Origin: Larimichthys crocea
Lineage: Eukaryota; Chordata; Actinopteri; Sciaenidae
Direction: 5' to 3'
Length of the DNA: 64,000 bases
NCBI RefSeq assembly: GCF_000972845.2
Contig: NC_040022.1
Coordinates: forward strand, 6,602,979-6,666,978
The notes under the pieces are model-generated. The model saw only the letters and a list, made by a program, of their open reading frames with translations. It did no database searches and was not told the origin of the DNA. Position 1 is the stretch's first letter; each line of letters begins with the position of its first letter. The translations under genes and the position numbers were made by a program. Positions 1 to 13,612 of the stretch are shown here, piece by piece.

Positions 1-761
1 AGGACATTTCTAATCATGGAACGAGTGAACAGACCTATGAAACTAGACATGATATGAACTCTTTTCAAAATTTAATTCTACAAACCCACATTTTGTTTAG
101 TCTTTAAAAGTATTGATGCTTGATACTCAGATAGGAGGCAGTGCACAAAGTCGATCTCTCCGTCTAGACAGACATTAAGTATAATCCAGCAAAGTGGATT
201 CCAGGGAAAAAAAAGAAAAGAAAAAAGAAAAAGAACGCAGCTGTTTTAAGCAGGTTAATTTTAACTTCTAATCTCCAGTAAATCCCCGCGTAGCACATCC
301 TATAGGCTTTCTTGGCTGCACTCGGAGTGTAGTTGCCGCACAGAGGCCACTAGGGGGCAGCTGCAACACAGTGTCTAAGAGGAGATGGGTGGGGAAGATC
401 CCAGTGGGAACTGGGACGCAGGGGAGCCACATACAACTGCACTGTTTTTTCTGGTGTAGGTGTGATTAAGTCAATAAGCCGACCTATGAGCAGTTATGTG
501 TGCTCGCATGTTAATTACTGATGGGGGCTGGGGAGCAGAGAGGTCACACCTGTTGTGGGCTTTGAGGTGGAAAAAGTCTGCAGACGAGAGCAGGTGGACT
601 CGGAGACGTAATGTATGAAGGTCAGAAATCCCATCAACCCACAGCTGAGGGCAGCTGGGTGGTCCTCACTCCCTCTCTCTCTCCCTCCCTCTCTCTCTCA
701 CCCTGAATGACCAGGACTGATACAACAACAATGCACAGATTACTCGTGCAGACTGGAGGAT

Positions 762-796
762 TAAAGCAGTTAAAGCAGTTAAAGCAGTTAAAGCGG
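762..796 (+). repeat. 10-bp tandem repeat (TTAAAGCAGT), about 3.5 units
   Basis: TTAAAGCAGT repeats three times nearly perfectly and ends in AAAGCGG. Confidence 0.85.
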
Positions 797-3700
797 CCCA
801 CCTGACCCTGTATTCCTCCTCAGGCAGCTAACGCATTATGCATGCATTCTTTACATGTGCCACCACGTAAGATCAGGACATGTGAGTCCTGTCAGAGCGG
901 AGACACTGGAACAAGTATTCACCTTTATGTCACCTCTATGTTCACACTCATCGGAATACTATGCGAAGATAACGATGACAGGCCATCAGTCAGTGACATT
1001 AATATACTGCTGCTGAAGCAATGACTCGAGGGCTGAGACTGATGAATCTTTCATTATGAATCAATCTGACAAGTAAATTATTCTTTTAATCCATTAAATG
1101 ACTCAAGGTGACATCTTCTAATGTCTTGTTTAACCATCACCTCACCGGTTTAAAAGTATCTTGTCACAGTTGAAAATGATCCAGCTGGCACATTAATATA
1201 AATGTTGATTAATGTGTCCATATACATAAATAAATGAAACTGGTTCATCTGATAATCGTTTCAGCCCTAAATGACTCAACCAGAGACATCAGTCAGTTGG
1301 TTTTGATAAACATTTCATTCTTTAAGTCATTTATTAAGCTAAAATTATAAATATTTGCTGTCTCCAACTTCCAAATGTGTCGATTAATGTGTGAATATAC
1401 TCCAAACGGACGTGTGGTATTTCTGTTTGAACTACTTTCTAGAGTCCGCTTGGAGGACACATTGCTAACATGCACAGACTTTTTCTCTAGCTTGTTGTAG
1501 AGTAGTGTAGTCACAACAAATCAGAGGAACTCTGATGATGAAATGTACTAGTTTTCGGTTAGTTAGTCAGACAAAACAAACATTTTAAAAACTCAACCTT
1601 GGTTTCTGAAAGCTTCTTGTTTTCATTTTTGTGTCTATTTGTCCGCTCTGCGAAATGTTAAAATAGTGAAACTTGATGCCTTTGAACGTCTTGTTCTGTC
1701 CCACCAACAGCCCAAAAACCTAAACTGTTCAGTTCACACTGATGTGACAAAGAGAAAAGCAGCAAATCTTTACTTTGAGAAGCGGAAACCAGAGACTGTT
1801 AAACAACCCACTGATTTTCACAACTGATACTGAATAACTTTCTGTGCAGCTTGATCTGTTCCAGCTTAAAAGAAAAAATTAAAAAATAATCCTCCCTGAT
1901 TTATACATGACCACATATACAGTATATGTTGGCCAGTTTGGGATTTCTAACACAAAAACCTGACTGGCTGACTCAGGGGTGTTAGATCTGTCCATCGTGT
2001 TACATCTGCCACAAGGGAACGTGGGATACATGAGTCAGCCAGTCAGCCAGCCAGCCAAGCATCTAGGCAGGCAAAAAAAAAGAAAGAAAAAAAAAGCCAG
2101 ATAGCGTAGAGAGTGGGAAGCAGAGAACAACAAGCGGGGGTTAACAGATGTTGGAAAGTGAACACCAGGGGGGGAAAAAGTTACAGAGAACAAAAAATGG
2201 GGGCAAAGGGTGATCCAAAGCAGAGGTTGGAGGGAGAGCAGATGGTGGAGAAAAAGAAGGGGAGAGGGCGCTTTACACAATATGACATATTTACTCACAA
2301 ATCACCTCCCATGCATCTCCTCATTGTACCATCAGCAAGACAGGCGTTCCTTTAAGACGTAGGGCTAGATTGCATGACCAGAGGCTAAACACATTAACAC
2401 ACATCTGCGCGTAGGTCACGTTCAGCTGAATGTCGATGAACTATTAAATAATAGATGTGTGTTTGGTAGGATGTGTTGCGCATGAGCCTTTGACCTTGTT
2501 TCATAAAGTGCTGTCATATCCTGAGCTGAGCATCGGCTCACGGGAGAGAGAGTCTACGTAGTAGTATGAGTAGTGTGTGTGTGTGTGTGAGTGACTCTGA
2601 TAGAGAGAACCACAGCTAAAAAAAAAACAAAACGCCCATTATGATTCCCAGCACAGTAAGTGGAGAGATGGTGCTCCACTTTAACCTAATCAGCAGGGAG
2701 TGTCTCCTCCAGCGGAGAGCCTTCTTTACACACAGACTCAAAAGAAGAGAATGTCTTGCTCTTCTTATGTGTTGTGTTTCAAACTGCGGGGCTCGAAAAT
2801 GAAACAAGCGACGTGCATTTCCAAAAACAACAACAGATCTTGCTATTTTCATCTTGCTGTTTTCATAGAAACTATCTCTCTGGTGGTTCCAGTAAAAGGA
2901 CTGTTCACATCGAGGCCTGTGATTATTCTAAGTAACCGTGCAGAACAGTACATCTGGGATGGATATATCTAAAAAAAAAAACTTTTCAAAACAACTCAGC
3001 AGATAAAATGTAACCGAATGCCTAACTGATAATGGACTTTTGAGGCTGATGCTAATATCCAAATCTGATAAAATGTTAAGTGAGACCACAGACACGCTAG
3101 CTGCTCCGTGAGACTAGACACAGTGCAATAACAGTGCAAACACGTTGATGCTGTTGAGCTGAAACAGATACTGCCGGTTCTGTGACAGAGCTAAAATCAG
3201 TCAGCTGTGACTCTATCTGCACGGACAGAGGTGCACCACACTGGAGGTGTGTGAGAAAATATGTCACTCTGTCTTGCTACCCGCAAACGCAAGCCGCTCT
3301 GCGTAGCTGTCAGGCTTCATTTTGACACCCCGTCTTCGACCTAATCACAGTCACCCATCACCTCTGTGCTGACGGTTGCCATGAGAACCAACAAGGTGCC
3401 TCTGTTCCAGCATGAGAGTGAAAACATTTTTTTTTTTTTAAACCTGCAGGGAGACGAGTTTGACGGCAGACATTTATGCTCATTATGGGCCCCAAATTGG
3501 CTTTCACAGCTGATTTTTCAGAGTGTGAAGGTTCGGGATTCAAACCTCGCACGGCGCTGCCTTTGGGGGATTATTTGATACGTGTTTCATTTTTTTACAA
3601 CTTCAGTCTGGAAAACAGAATTGAATAGAGACCTGCAGCACCAACTGGTCCTTAAAAAACAAATCGGTTCAAAGATGTGACGTCTTTTACGCTGTTCGCT

Positions 3701-6529
3701 CACGTAGCCTCGCACAAACAGCTCTCCAGGTGCCACATCCTGCTCGGGGTGAGGCGACGGCTGGGGTTAACTCGGCTTCTCCTGGAGTAGATACATCTGT
3801 CCCCCGATGTGTGTAAACCATATATACACTATGAGGCCAATGACGACATCTGGCAAAGAGCTAACCTTCCTCATGGACTGTACCCCCCCCTCTCCACCTC
3901 CCCTCCTCTCCTCTGTACTGACCACAACCGCTGGGAGCAATCAGAGCGTCACATCTGAGCTCCGCTGCAATAAGAGCCAACCCCCCCTCACCACCACCAC
4001 CACCACCACCATCCTTCCTTTTTTTTTTAATGCCTCTTCTTCTCTCTTCTCTTTCTTCCCTGGTTGTTTTCAGGAGCAGGCCTCGGCAGCAGAAAACCAC
4101 AGGGCTCCAGCAGGCCTCTTGACTCTCTCCACCCCCCTTCCCCGTCTACGTCTGGGCGAAGGACAGCCATACTCGGAGCCCCCTTCTTCTTAGCTGCCCC
4201 ACCCCCCCTTCTACAAGCCCAGATGTATATATTTAGCTCATCTCTGCCTCTGTGTAATTAACAGATGAAAATTATAACTTTGAGCCTGGATGATGACGTC
4301 TTTGTTGTCCTTGGCTCAAGATGGAGCTGGACCCGAGTGTGTGTCTCAGTCTATAGGCCCGAAACCAGGCAGCGGTCCAACATTTGGGGCGTGGCGGAGG
4401 CGATGCTGAGCCAGGTTGGGAGGCTAACTGAGCCAGGGAGGAGGGTGGGCGGGGAGAGAGAGCAGGACTGCAGTGAGTGTTTATTAGAGCAAGTGAGATG
4501 GTCTGCCTGCCTTCGACAGCGCTGGAGTTTCCATTTGAGGTCATCTGGTTTTTACATTCCTGCCATGCACCACCGCTCACACCACGCTGAGGAAGTCCTC
4601 CAGGCCAGCGATTCTCAAAGTGGAGCCCAGGGGTGTGGGGTGGCCATTTACGGAGACCTTAGAGCAGCGGGTAATAGTTCAATTTCATCAGAAATACTCC
4701 ATAGGGTCTCACAGACAGAACGTGATCATCTGGGAATCAGTGGATTATTGTCTGGCTATTTGGGGAATATTTAAGATTTACTGCTTTTGCAGGCGTACTC
4801 GAGCATGAACAGGGCTCTCTTAAAACAGCTGGACAAAATCACAACATCTAAAAGTTCAAGGATTCACTAAGATTTTCCAATATTTCTCTGAGAGCGTCCC
4901 AAATTCCGATCTGTCTTCCAACCCTCATGACTCTCCTCCGACTCACGCTGACCTCTTTAAGCGGCGAACAAGCGGTGCCAGTGGCACAACATAATCTATC
5001 ACGGCATGAATTCAGAGCCTGACAAATCAAAACTTCTCTCCTGTAAAATCGACATTTTCTCCGATCTCAGCAAAGCAGATCACATGCCATGCGAAAATGT
5101 ATAAAGCGTGATTCTTTTCTCACGCTGTGTGGCTGATAAAAACCTGCCGATCGAGAGATTAAATCCAGTTATTGACCTCTGAACTCTTCCTCCTCTTCTC
5201 TTTATCATTACCCAGTGGCACAAAGATGGTATAGAGATACTGCGTGCCGTGTTTTGAATATCGTTTCATCTGCCTGCTCCTTCCTGTTGACACACTGTAG
5301 ACTGTACAACCCAAACGCAGAGAGGGACATCTCTGAGATGCTGCTGGTGCCTGCGTGCGTGTTCACTGTTTTCTTGTACGGTTAATGTAAAGATGTATTC
5401 CGTGTCTTTAGCCTCTGTCACTCTATGTTTGCAGCCTCTTAACGCAGAGATTGTTGAACTGTCCTCTGCAGTTTTCATGACTTGTTTCATCCCTGTAAAC
5501 AAAAAAAAGGTCATACCTCGAGGGATCGTGGGTGTCACTTGTTTTTGGCTGCCCAGCGGGAGGACAGCAAAAGGACTGTGACACACACATATGTTCTCAC
5601 TCTGCTATTCAGATGAGAGACACGCTGGCACTGCTTAGAGCGAAGAGGAACGCTAATAAAAACACACTGTCCTGTTATTTTTCATCGTGTAAACGAAGCG
5701 GTTAGAGGAGACGGGGGCGGATATACGAGCGTCACGTCGAAACAAACCTTTTATGGCGCAAACCTACATACAAATTCCTACAGCTTTTAGCATGACATTT
5801 AGCTCGGAGAAAAAATGCCGTGCAATCAGACACAAGTTGAAGAATTAAAACAAGTACAAGACAGGAGTATCCCGATGCCCAAAGAAGGTAACAAGAGAGC
5901 AGACAGCTATTGCTCAAAGTCACGGGGAAATGAGAGAACAAGAAAAGCTGGAATCTTGGGAAAGTTTAGGACGGTGACACACACAGGACCAGGAGGAAGA
6001 AGCTCGGTGTGTGCAGAGCAGTTAGATTTGCATAAGCGCAGTGTTCTGGTTGAATATGGGATAAGCGGTGACTTCACATCTTTGAACGAGCAAAACCACA
6101 AAATGAACCAAACAGCTGCATGTTTAGCTGCAATTAGCCACATTTATACATTTAATGTGGAGTTACACATGAGGCGTGCTGTCATGTTTTTAATCTAACA
6201 GAGTGATCCTTGTTGCTGTGCAATGCAAACTGATTTGAAACAGACCGTGACAGCGACCTACTGATACTGGATGATACTGTAGTATCAGATCTTATCCAGT
6301 TAGGTTTATTACTGTGAGCTGAACACAACCGAGAGAGGAAAAGCATTTAGCAGGGTATTGCTGCTGATACTGGTGAAACAAAGCTGCGTAAATGGATGTG
6401 ATAATATTTAGTTTGTAAAGCAAAAACTCGAATTTATTAGTACTTAAACAAAACTTTGCTTTAGAAATAAAACTCCAATTAAATCCTCGTCTCTACTTTG
6501 GTGGTTTAAGTTGCAAATAATGACAAGAA

Positions 6530-6757
6530 GCCAGAAAGTCCCTGTGCCCGGCCAAAGCAAGTAACTCCCTGCAAAACCACAGCTTGTATTTTTTACATTT
6601 CTGTTTGCATGAATAAAACAAACAAGCTCTAATGTGTTATTTAATCTAATTCAGCCAACCGAGCCGTTTCCTCTTTATGCTAAGCTAAGTTATCTGGCTC
6701 TAGCTTTCACATTTAAGCAAACAGACTTATCTCTAAAAATGTCAAACTACTCCTTTA
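6530..6757. mobile_element. Rearranged fragment of the TTAAAGGAATATT MITE family
   Basis: The right half (TATGCTAAGCTAAGTTATCT through CTACTCCTTTAG) is in normal orientation. The left half (CAAAACCACAGCTTG, AACAAACAAG) is inverted relative to the copy at 28946-29353. Confidence 0.7.
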
Positions 6758-7708
6758 GAGCTAAAACGTCTGTACAGTACTGAAGAGGGGGGTGACGTTT
6801 TGGACCGCTTGTATATGCAAAAAAACATAAAATACCGTGGTATTATCTTTTAGTGAGCATGTAAACAGAGGCGGTGTTGTTCAGGGACCAGCAGGCATCA
6901 GGAAAACCACAGCGCCCTATCTCTTCCCAGCATCCACAGCTCCTCATTAGCTTCCAGATAATCTCTGCCCCGTGATTTTTGCCGGACTGTCAAAACAAGT
7001 CCCCGACCCCCTCCCCTCCGAGGATGCTTACAAATAGTATGAAGGGCACGGCAGGGATGAATATGTGCGTGTCTGTGTGTGTGTGTGTGTTGCATCCCTG
7101 TTGCTCGGGTTGTTTAGGAAGTAGACACAGAGGTCAGTGAGTCAGCTCACTAACACCAATGAAGCGACAGTAATTCACTAGAACTCACAGTTCATCAACT
7201 CTGAACTGGCCGACTGCCACGAACAATATAAACATCCCCGGAGGAACCTCCTGAAACGTTACGTACTGTGAGCAAACACCATCGCGCTGTTGACCAGACA
7301 GAGCTCTTCTTCTTTTTTTCTGGCAGAGATAAGAAACCAGAACATGCTGTGATTCGTCTACGACCGGTTCATGACATACGTCACCGTTCTTCACTGCATA
7401 GCTTAAATATTTCAACATTAACATCACAGAGAAAAGTAGTGCTCATACATGCCTTTGTGAGCACACTGCGAGTGTAGCTTATTATGACAGGAGCATAAGG
7501 AAACAATTAAATGAGAATAAAGTAGTCATCTAAGTGGCTTCTGATCGATTCTACAGTATGAAACACATCGTTTGAGATGGTTTTGTCGCTGCACACAGAC
7601 TGAGGTAACTATCCATTATACTATAAATCAGTTTACTAATGACGACGGGTATTCAGCCTGTAAAAACAATTGTATAAAGTCTTCTTTGGGTTTTATCTTT
7701 CCCCCTAC

Positions 7709-8387
7709 TACAACCCCAAGTCCAAAAAAGTTGGGATGCTGTAAATCTGTAAAATTTATCCCGGAGGATACGATGTACTTGATTTCCAAACCAATTTTCC
7801 ACTTCCTGTCAGTCCATCTCAGCATTTCATTTCATCAGATGCAGCGACAAACCCACAACGGTTTTCTGAGCCCCTGTAATAATATCCTTTATACAAAAGG
7901 TCAAAATTAATGCAGAGCTGTCAGAAGGGTCAAAGGTTACGGCCATTCAATGCTGGTTTTCAGCCTCGCTCCTCACGAGTAGAAACTTTGAAACTTTTAT
8001 TCATATCATGAATTTCTCACTGTAATTGTGCAGTGAGAAATGTTGTTCTTCAACTGTTCCCCATGATCCATGATCCTTGCTTATGAATGCCTTTCGAGGA
8101 AGCCCCTTTCTACCTCAATCGTGATACTACCACCTGTTACCAGCAGCCTGTCGGTACTTGATTCAAACAGGTGTTTTTTGAGCATGACACAACTTTCTGA
8201 AAGTTTGAAACTTTTTTGAGACAGACATCAGATTGTATATCTACAAAAAACAACGAAGTTTACCAGTTTGAGCAGTAAAAGTCTTTGTACCGTATTCACT
8301 TGAATATAGGCCTTTGCAAATCTTTGCAATCTGTTTTTATTTAGGTTTTACACAGCGGCCCAACTTTTTTTGAAATTGGGGGATTAT
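7709..8387. mobile_element. MITE with about 26-bp terminal inverted repeats
   Basis: The left end CAACCCCAAGTCCAAAAAAG mirrors the right end (CCCAACTTTTTTTGAAATTG, then GGGG). Internal landmarks (TGCCTTTCGAGGAAGCCCCT, AACAGGTGTTTTTTGAGCAT) match a very common fish non-autonomous DNA transposon. No transposase frame is present. Confidence 0.85.
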
Positions 8388-10723
8388 ATATGCGAGTACA
8401 ATGCTTTATTATCTTTGGGTGTATTGGGCCGTTGAGGAAAATGTTGCACATCATGCATTTCTTTGTCGTGAAGTAAAGTGAGTGACCGCCACAACCAAAC
8501 ACATCCAAGTAAACACTCCCTCGTACTTGTAGTTTACGAGAGCACTGTGACATTTGGCAGCTTTTCTGCAGGTTGTGACGAGAGGACATATTTTGTGTTT
8601 GCTCGTCTTCGCTCTCCGTTGCTTCATTGTGTTTTGGCTGTCACGCTGGCATCATTCTCCCCCCATGACTCATCAGGATTCAGTCTATTTTGTTATCTTC
8701 TGCCCTGTTTTCCCCTCTCTACCCCCTCCTTTTCAATCTCTCTCACATTCCAGTGCAATTCCTGCTGTTCTGTAAAAAAAAAAGAAGCCACAGCTGATTG
8801 GAGATGAGACACACAGCAAGCATTCAGCTTTCTACAAAAACACTTGTTCTTATCGTCAGTGCAAAAAAATGTAAACATGTCTTCATACAACATCCAGACG
8901 TGAGACACAACAACAGGACGCAGGATCTGATCATCTGAATGGAGATCAGCTAAACAGCAGCCCCTGCTTAACCCCTGTGGCCCCTGTTGCAACCAGTGAC
9001 AGGGGTTCCCTCCTGCCTCTTTAAGCTCTATACGGGGGGCCAAGTGTGTGACGAGGAGGGGCCCCTAACCTCTGAACCTTGACCCTGATTCAAACCAAGC
9101 CACACTGCCTTCAGGCCGATCCGACAGACAGATACACTCTGCATTTCAAGTCTGCATTTCATAACAAGACCGGACCTGTTCTCCATTCCCCTCATGCGCT
9201 GAGCATCACATCAACACCAAGTCCCTCATGTACTGTATGACAGCCTCATATTTTCCTGCACAGAAACAACACACTGAGACACACACACACACAGGAACAA
9301 ATACAAAGAGGCACTGACGTAGACCAGACCATCAACAGGCTGAATCTAATTAGCTCTCATCTGTTACTGAGAGAGGCTTTGTTTCGCACCGAACCTCCCG
9401 GAGCCTGCGAGTCAGACGCCACATGAAACGCATCCAGCTGGGATGTAAGAGCGGACGAGTGCTCCCTGCATGAGGAGAGGATGGCTCTGTGTAAGACCAG
9501 ACACAATTGTGGATAGGCTAACTGTCTAATCGATATTGAAAGGAGGAAAAACAGAGAAATACAAACAAAGAGGCAGAATAAAAATGAAATCCAGAGTCCT
9601 TTCAGGGTGCCACAAGGGCGTTATCATTATAAACTTCTCCTGCAGCAGGCTGCCACCTCACATTTTTGTGCCACACTAATCTCTAGGCTATTCTTAAGTT
9701 ACATAAAAATGGTAACAGAGCAGTACTCAGTAACATCAGATACCCCGAGTTGAGATAGAGAAAAGGTTTGATCAGTGCAGTATCCATCAGAGAAAATCAA
9801 TCCTTCTGGGCTTCTTCCAGATAAAAACATTTGGAAATATCCTCCTCCAGTCGCATATGATAAACCTTTGATTTCTTAACACAGCTGGCATCCATTCTTC
9901 GTCAATCAACCACATTTCTGTGCACTTCTAGAAAAACTAAGTCATTTAATCACGTTGCACGTTTCCAGTAAACTAATTAACCTCTTCAACCCAGCGGTGG
10001 GTCAGTCATGCTGTGTAGCCGAGCTTTGTTCAAACTCAAATAACTTTATTCTAGATTCTAGAAACCAAATATGACGGGCTGGAGTTTCAGAAAATGTGTA
10101 AAAAATGATGCACAATGTGGAATATTTCCATTTTGACGGAGTGGTGCAGCCGTAACAAACATTTAAAGGGGATAAAAACAAAATATGAAACATATACAAG
10201 TTATTACACGATAATGCTCAATGGAATCATGACAATAATTTCATTTACAGACCTATGCAATCATCTACAGCGAGAAAAGACAGAGTGACTGACTGACGGG
10301 CCGACAGGCGATCAATAAAGAGCCATTAGCAACAGGAACCCGGCTGCTTTGCAGCGCTGCGCCACAGCGGCCACTCCCCTCTCCCCACAGTAAACAAGGT
10401 CAATGATGACTGATGTCCTTCGCCCACCTATACACCCGCTGCACGATATTTGTACAGCATCAAGGACTTCCTCATGCAAACACAGAGGGAGAAGGCCAAA
10501 CCACAACGCTTGCATGGAACTGCCTTTCAGCCTCAACTGCAACACAGAAAGCATCTGAATACAGTTAATGTGTGTGTGTGTGTGTGTGTGAGACACCATG
10601 TTTCATGCACCTGCACACAGATTATGAGTTGCGTTTGTGTGTGTAACTCTGACCCTTTAAGTGTGATGTAAACATGTTCGGAGCGTCTATATTTGTGAGC
10701 ACCTGTGCTCGCCACACACTCAC

Positions 10724-10795
10724 ACGCTCCAGGTTAATGATTGCGGATGCGAGGTGTGAGCGGCGCTGCAGCTGTCGTCTCCAGCCGGCCCGGAG
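10724..10795 (-). CDS. Candidate 72-nt exon in arhgap23 intron 1
   Basis: A pyrimidine tract and CCACAG acceptor, then 24 open codons in phase 0-0 (LRAGWRRQLQRRSHLASAII, then NLER), then a GTGAGT donor. arhgap23 exon 1 also ends in phase 0, so the exon could be included without breaking frame. No homologue is recognised and it may be chance. Confidence 0.25.
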
Positions 10796-10993
10796 CTGTG
10801 GAATGCAAGGAGGGGGTTACGGTGTCGAGGTGGGAGGGTGGAGGTGTTAAGGTGTGAGAGACGTTTTAATGGTGTTAATGGACTGATGCAGGACACTCTG
10901 TAACACACGCGCTTTACTGTCATGCTTTCAGTGTAGCTCTGACACAATAATTATGGTGGTCCAAATACCAATCATGTGTTCATTTTGTTTCAG

Positions 10994-11155
10994 GGTGGCG
11001 GACAGTCCTGTCCCACGATGCACAAGTGGAGAAATAACTTCTGCAATGACGCTGAAAAAGTGGAAAATGGCATGCAGCAGTGGGACAGATTTCATGACAA
11101 CTTAGTTTCCCAACTTCAAATCCAGCAAAAATGCAGCATGAGTAACTCTTGTTAA
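10994..11155 (+). CDS. Candidate 3'-terminal exon, unknown protein
   Basis: A TTTTGTTTCAG acceptor is followed by 53 open codons ending TAA. The composition is helical, with four cysteines; it starts GGGQSCPTMHKWRNNFCNDA and ends QQKCSMSNSC. About 280 nt of AT-rich UTR-like sequence and an AATAAA at 11433-11438 follow. It would be antisense to arhgap23. No upstream exon or homologue is recognised. Confidence 0.25.
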   Translation, partial: GGGQSCPTMHKWRNNFCNDAEKVENGMQQWDRFHDNLVSQLQIQQKCSMSNSC

Positions 11156-11432
11156 CTTCTGCATCACTTTCTATCAGTACAAAAAAATTATTACACCCAT
11201 ATCTAATGCACTAAATCAGAACTGAACTGCTATAAAATGTGCTATGAAGAAATTGACAAAGTTTATGTATTTATAGTTTTAGTATAGTGAAGTGGTGTCC
11301 ATGGTTTTTTGTTCGTGATCACAGGTTGCATACACCGCCATCCAGATATTGGTTGAGAGGATTATTCTATATTTTGAATGATTGGTTGTAGAAAGCCCCT
11401 TTATGTATGTTATTTTGTATGAATCATTTGAA

Positions 11433-11438
11433 AATAAA
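11433..11438 (+). terminator. AATAAA polyadenylation signal, candidate
   Basis: AATAAAG preceded by AT-rich UTR-like sequence, on the same strand as the candidate exon at 10994-11155. Confidence 0.3.
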
Positions 11439-11511
11439 GTTTTTGCACATCACAATGGTTACCACACTAACACGTGAAAGGGCAAACAGAGACAAAGATC
11501 CCTCTGAGCAA

Positions 11512-11770
11512 CACTTAAAGGTCCAGTGTGTAAGAATTAGGAGTATCTAAAGGCAGGAATGGAATACAGTATTCATTAGTATGCTTTCATTAGTGTACAG
11601 TCACTTTTTCACTTATCATTTATAATAAGAACAGTTGTGCTTTCAGCAAGAGCCGATCCTCTTCCATGGAGTCCGCCACGTTGAACCGTAGCTCAGAACA
11701 GACAGACCAAACACTGATCTAGATATGGACTTATATATGCCCCAGAGTTTTTCTTACATGCTTGGAATAT
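11512..11770. mobile_element. MITE (CACTTAAAGGTCCA family), left part
   Basis: Left terminus CACTTAAAGGTCCAGTGTGT plus internal CATTAGTGTACAGTCA and TCTAGATATGGACTT. The right terminus is missing. Confidence 0.75.
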
Positions 11771-13589
11771 AAAATTAAATAGGAATATTAAGAGTCACCA
11801 GTCACTGGTGAAAGAAAATGGGAGCTCAGCATCAAAATCTCTGCATTTTTAAACAGCAACAGGTTCTTCCTTCAGTCTCAAGTTCTAGCTATTCTTAAAA
11901 CGTCAAAATAAAAATTGAAGTGTGGTCTATGGTTAGCAGCTCGTTATATTCATCTTGTAAACCCCTCAGGTCCTGACCCCCGGGTGTGAAACTGGAACTA
12001 GAGCTGGGACACACTGTACAAAGATGGAAAATCACATACATTCCCAGCATTGCAGTATTGTCTGTGCTATGTACCTACTACGTGGTGAAACCATCTGCTA
12101 ACAATCACAGAAATGCTTTCCTCTGCAGCATCATGCAGCTGTCTTCAGTTAACGTTGCCGTGACCGGGAGCCAATCCTGGACCTGCTGACTAGATGGGCC
12201 TCTGTGGTCTGAGGTTTGCAACCTTTCTGAAGTGTTTGTCCTGTGATCGGCTGGATCAGCGGGCGTTCAGAAAGGACTAAGGGACAGTTTGTGGATCAGC
12301 CAAAAGCCTCTGTCTGAAGTTTGGGGTCTGGACTGTTGCAAATGATCTTGAGGAAGCTACCGTGTGAGTTCTTGGATCGTCAGGAGAAAGTAAAAATAAA
12401 ATACTCTGTCATCAGGTCACGTCTGGACACAGTCACTCAGGGGGATCATGCTGCGGCGTATCACAGAACAAACAGGGGTAAACGGGTACACGTGCCGCAG
12501 GGACGCAAGAGGAGCTTCAATATCGACCGGCTCGCTTTAAGATTTTCATAAAAGCGATCTCATGTTTCCCATCGTCAATATACTCCAGCGTCACGTGGCA
12601 CAATGCAGCAGCAGAACATCAGGGATGCTGCTCCTCATCCTGCCCTCTGCCCCGCCCTGCTGTCCGCTGCCTCTATTGATCTCACCCACAAACCCTGCAC
12701 TGCTACATTAGAGCAGCCCTGCTAACAACATTAAACCAGTCCCACCGGACGCCATCGCGACTGCTCTTATCAAACGCACACTTTCATCCCTTTCCTCCCG
12801 GGCGGCTCTGATTCTCAAACAAACACACAAAGTCTGATTCGGTTTGCGTCTCATTTTGAACAAATGAAACATTTAATGAGGTTACAGCGTGATTTTGCAT
12901 CTCACTGTTGGTCCTTATCGTCTTCAGCTAAACAGATTAGAGTCGAATCACAAGGTGGAGAACGGAGGGAAAGACAAGGCGGGCTAATGTGCCATAAAAC
13001 TGCCTTCATGAAGATGAATTCCTCGCCAAAGACAAGCGAGATAACACGCAGAGAGAGGCCCGGCTAAATGAGAGCTGGGTGTTGGTTGAGACATGCAGGG
13101 TCAAAGGTCAGGTATGAAACAGGTCATGGTTGAAGTCAGCATATGTAAAAAGAGAAACATACAAGACAGAGTCACACTGGAGGATATCAGACACTTTAAG
13201 TGTAATTTTACGAGTTCTTGTTCATTAAGGCAACAGTTTTGTGGGCGCGCGCACAGCAGTTGTTACACATTTACTACAAAGCGTTGGCGCTATAACGCCG
13301 CACGTAACGAGGGTCAAATTAAAAAAGATAAAAGCGGGTTTAAGGTGTTTGAAGGAGCATTCTATTACAGCGACAGATACGAGCAGAGAGGGTTCAATTA
13401 AAGTGCGACCACAGAGAAAGGAAGTGTTTGCTGGAAGAGAGGGGGGAATAAACTCAACCATGACAGATATAAAAAAGAAAAAGGGAAGAGAGCGAAGGTA
13501 GCAGATTCATGAACCAAAGGGAAATATCTCAGCGACTCTCTTGACACGACCACATCACACAGGGAGGCTCTGAGGTTAAATCAAAGCAG

Positions 13590-13612
13590 ACACACACACA
13601 CACACACACACA
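13590..13612. repeat. CA microsatellite
   Basis: An uninterrupted run of about 11 CA units. Confidence 0.95.

Noticed and set aside
3535..3549. B-box-like GGGATTCAAACCTCG, possible tRNA
   Set aside because: No acceptor, D or anticodon arm can be formed around it on either strand.
4265..4774. 169-codon plus-strand open frame
   Set aside because: Length is within chance for 64 kb in six frames. No recognisable domain; the segment near 4605 (GATTCTCAAAGTGGAGCCCA) looks like a decayed hAT-type repeat.
9371..9465. Minus-strand frame EHSSALTSQLDAFHVASDSQ after a CATGCAG acceptor
   Set aside because: Serine-rich with no homology; donor weak and phase not compatible with a clear partner exon.
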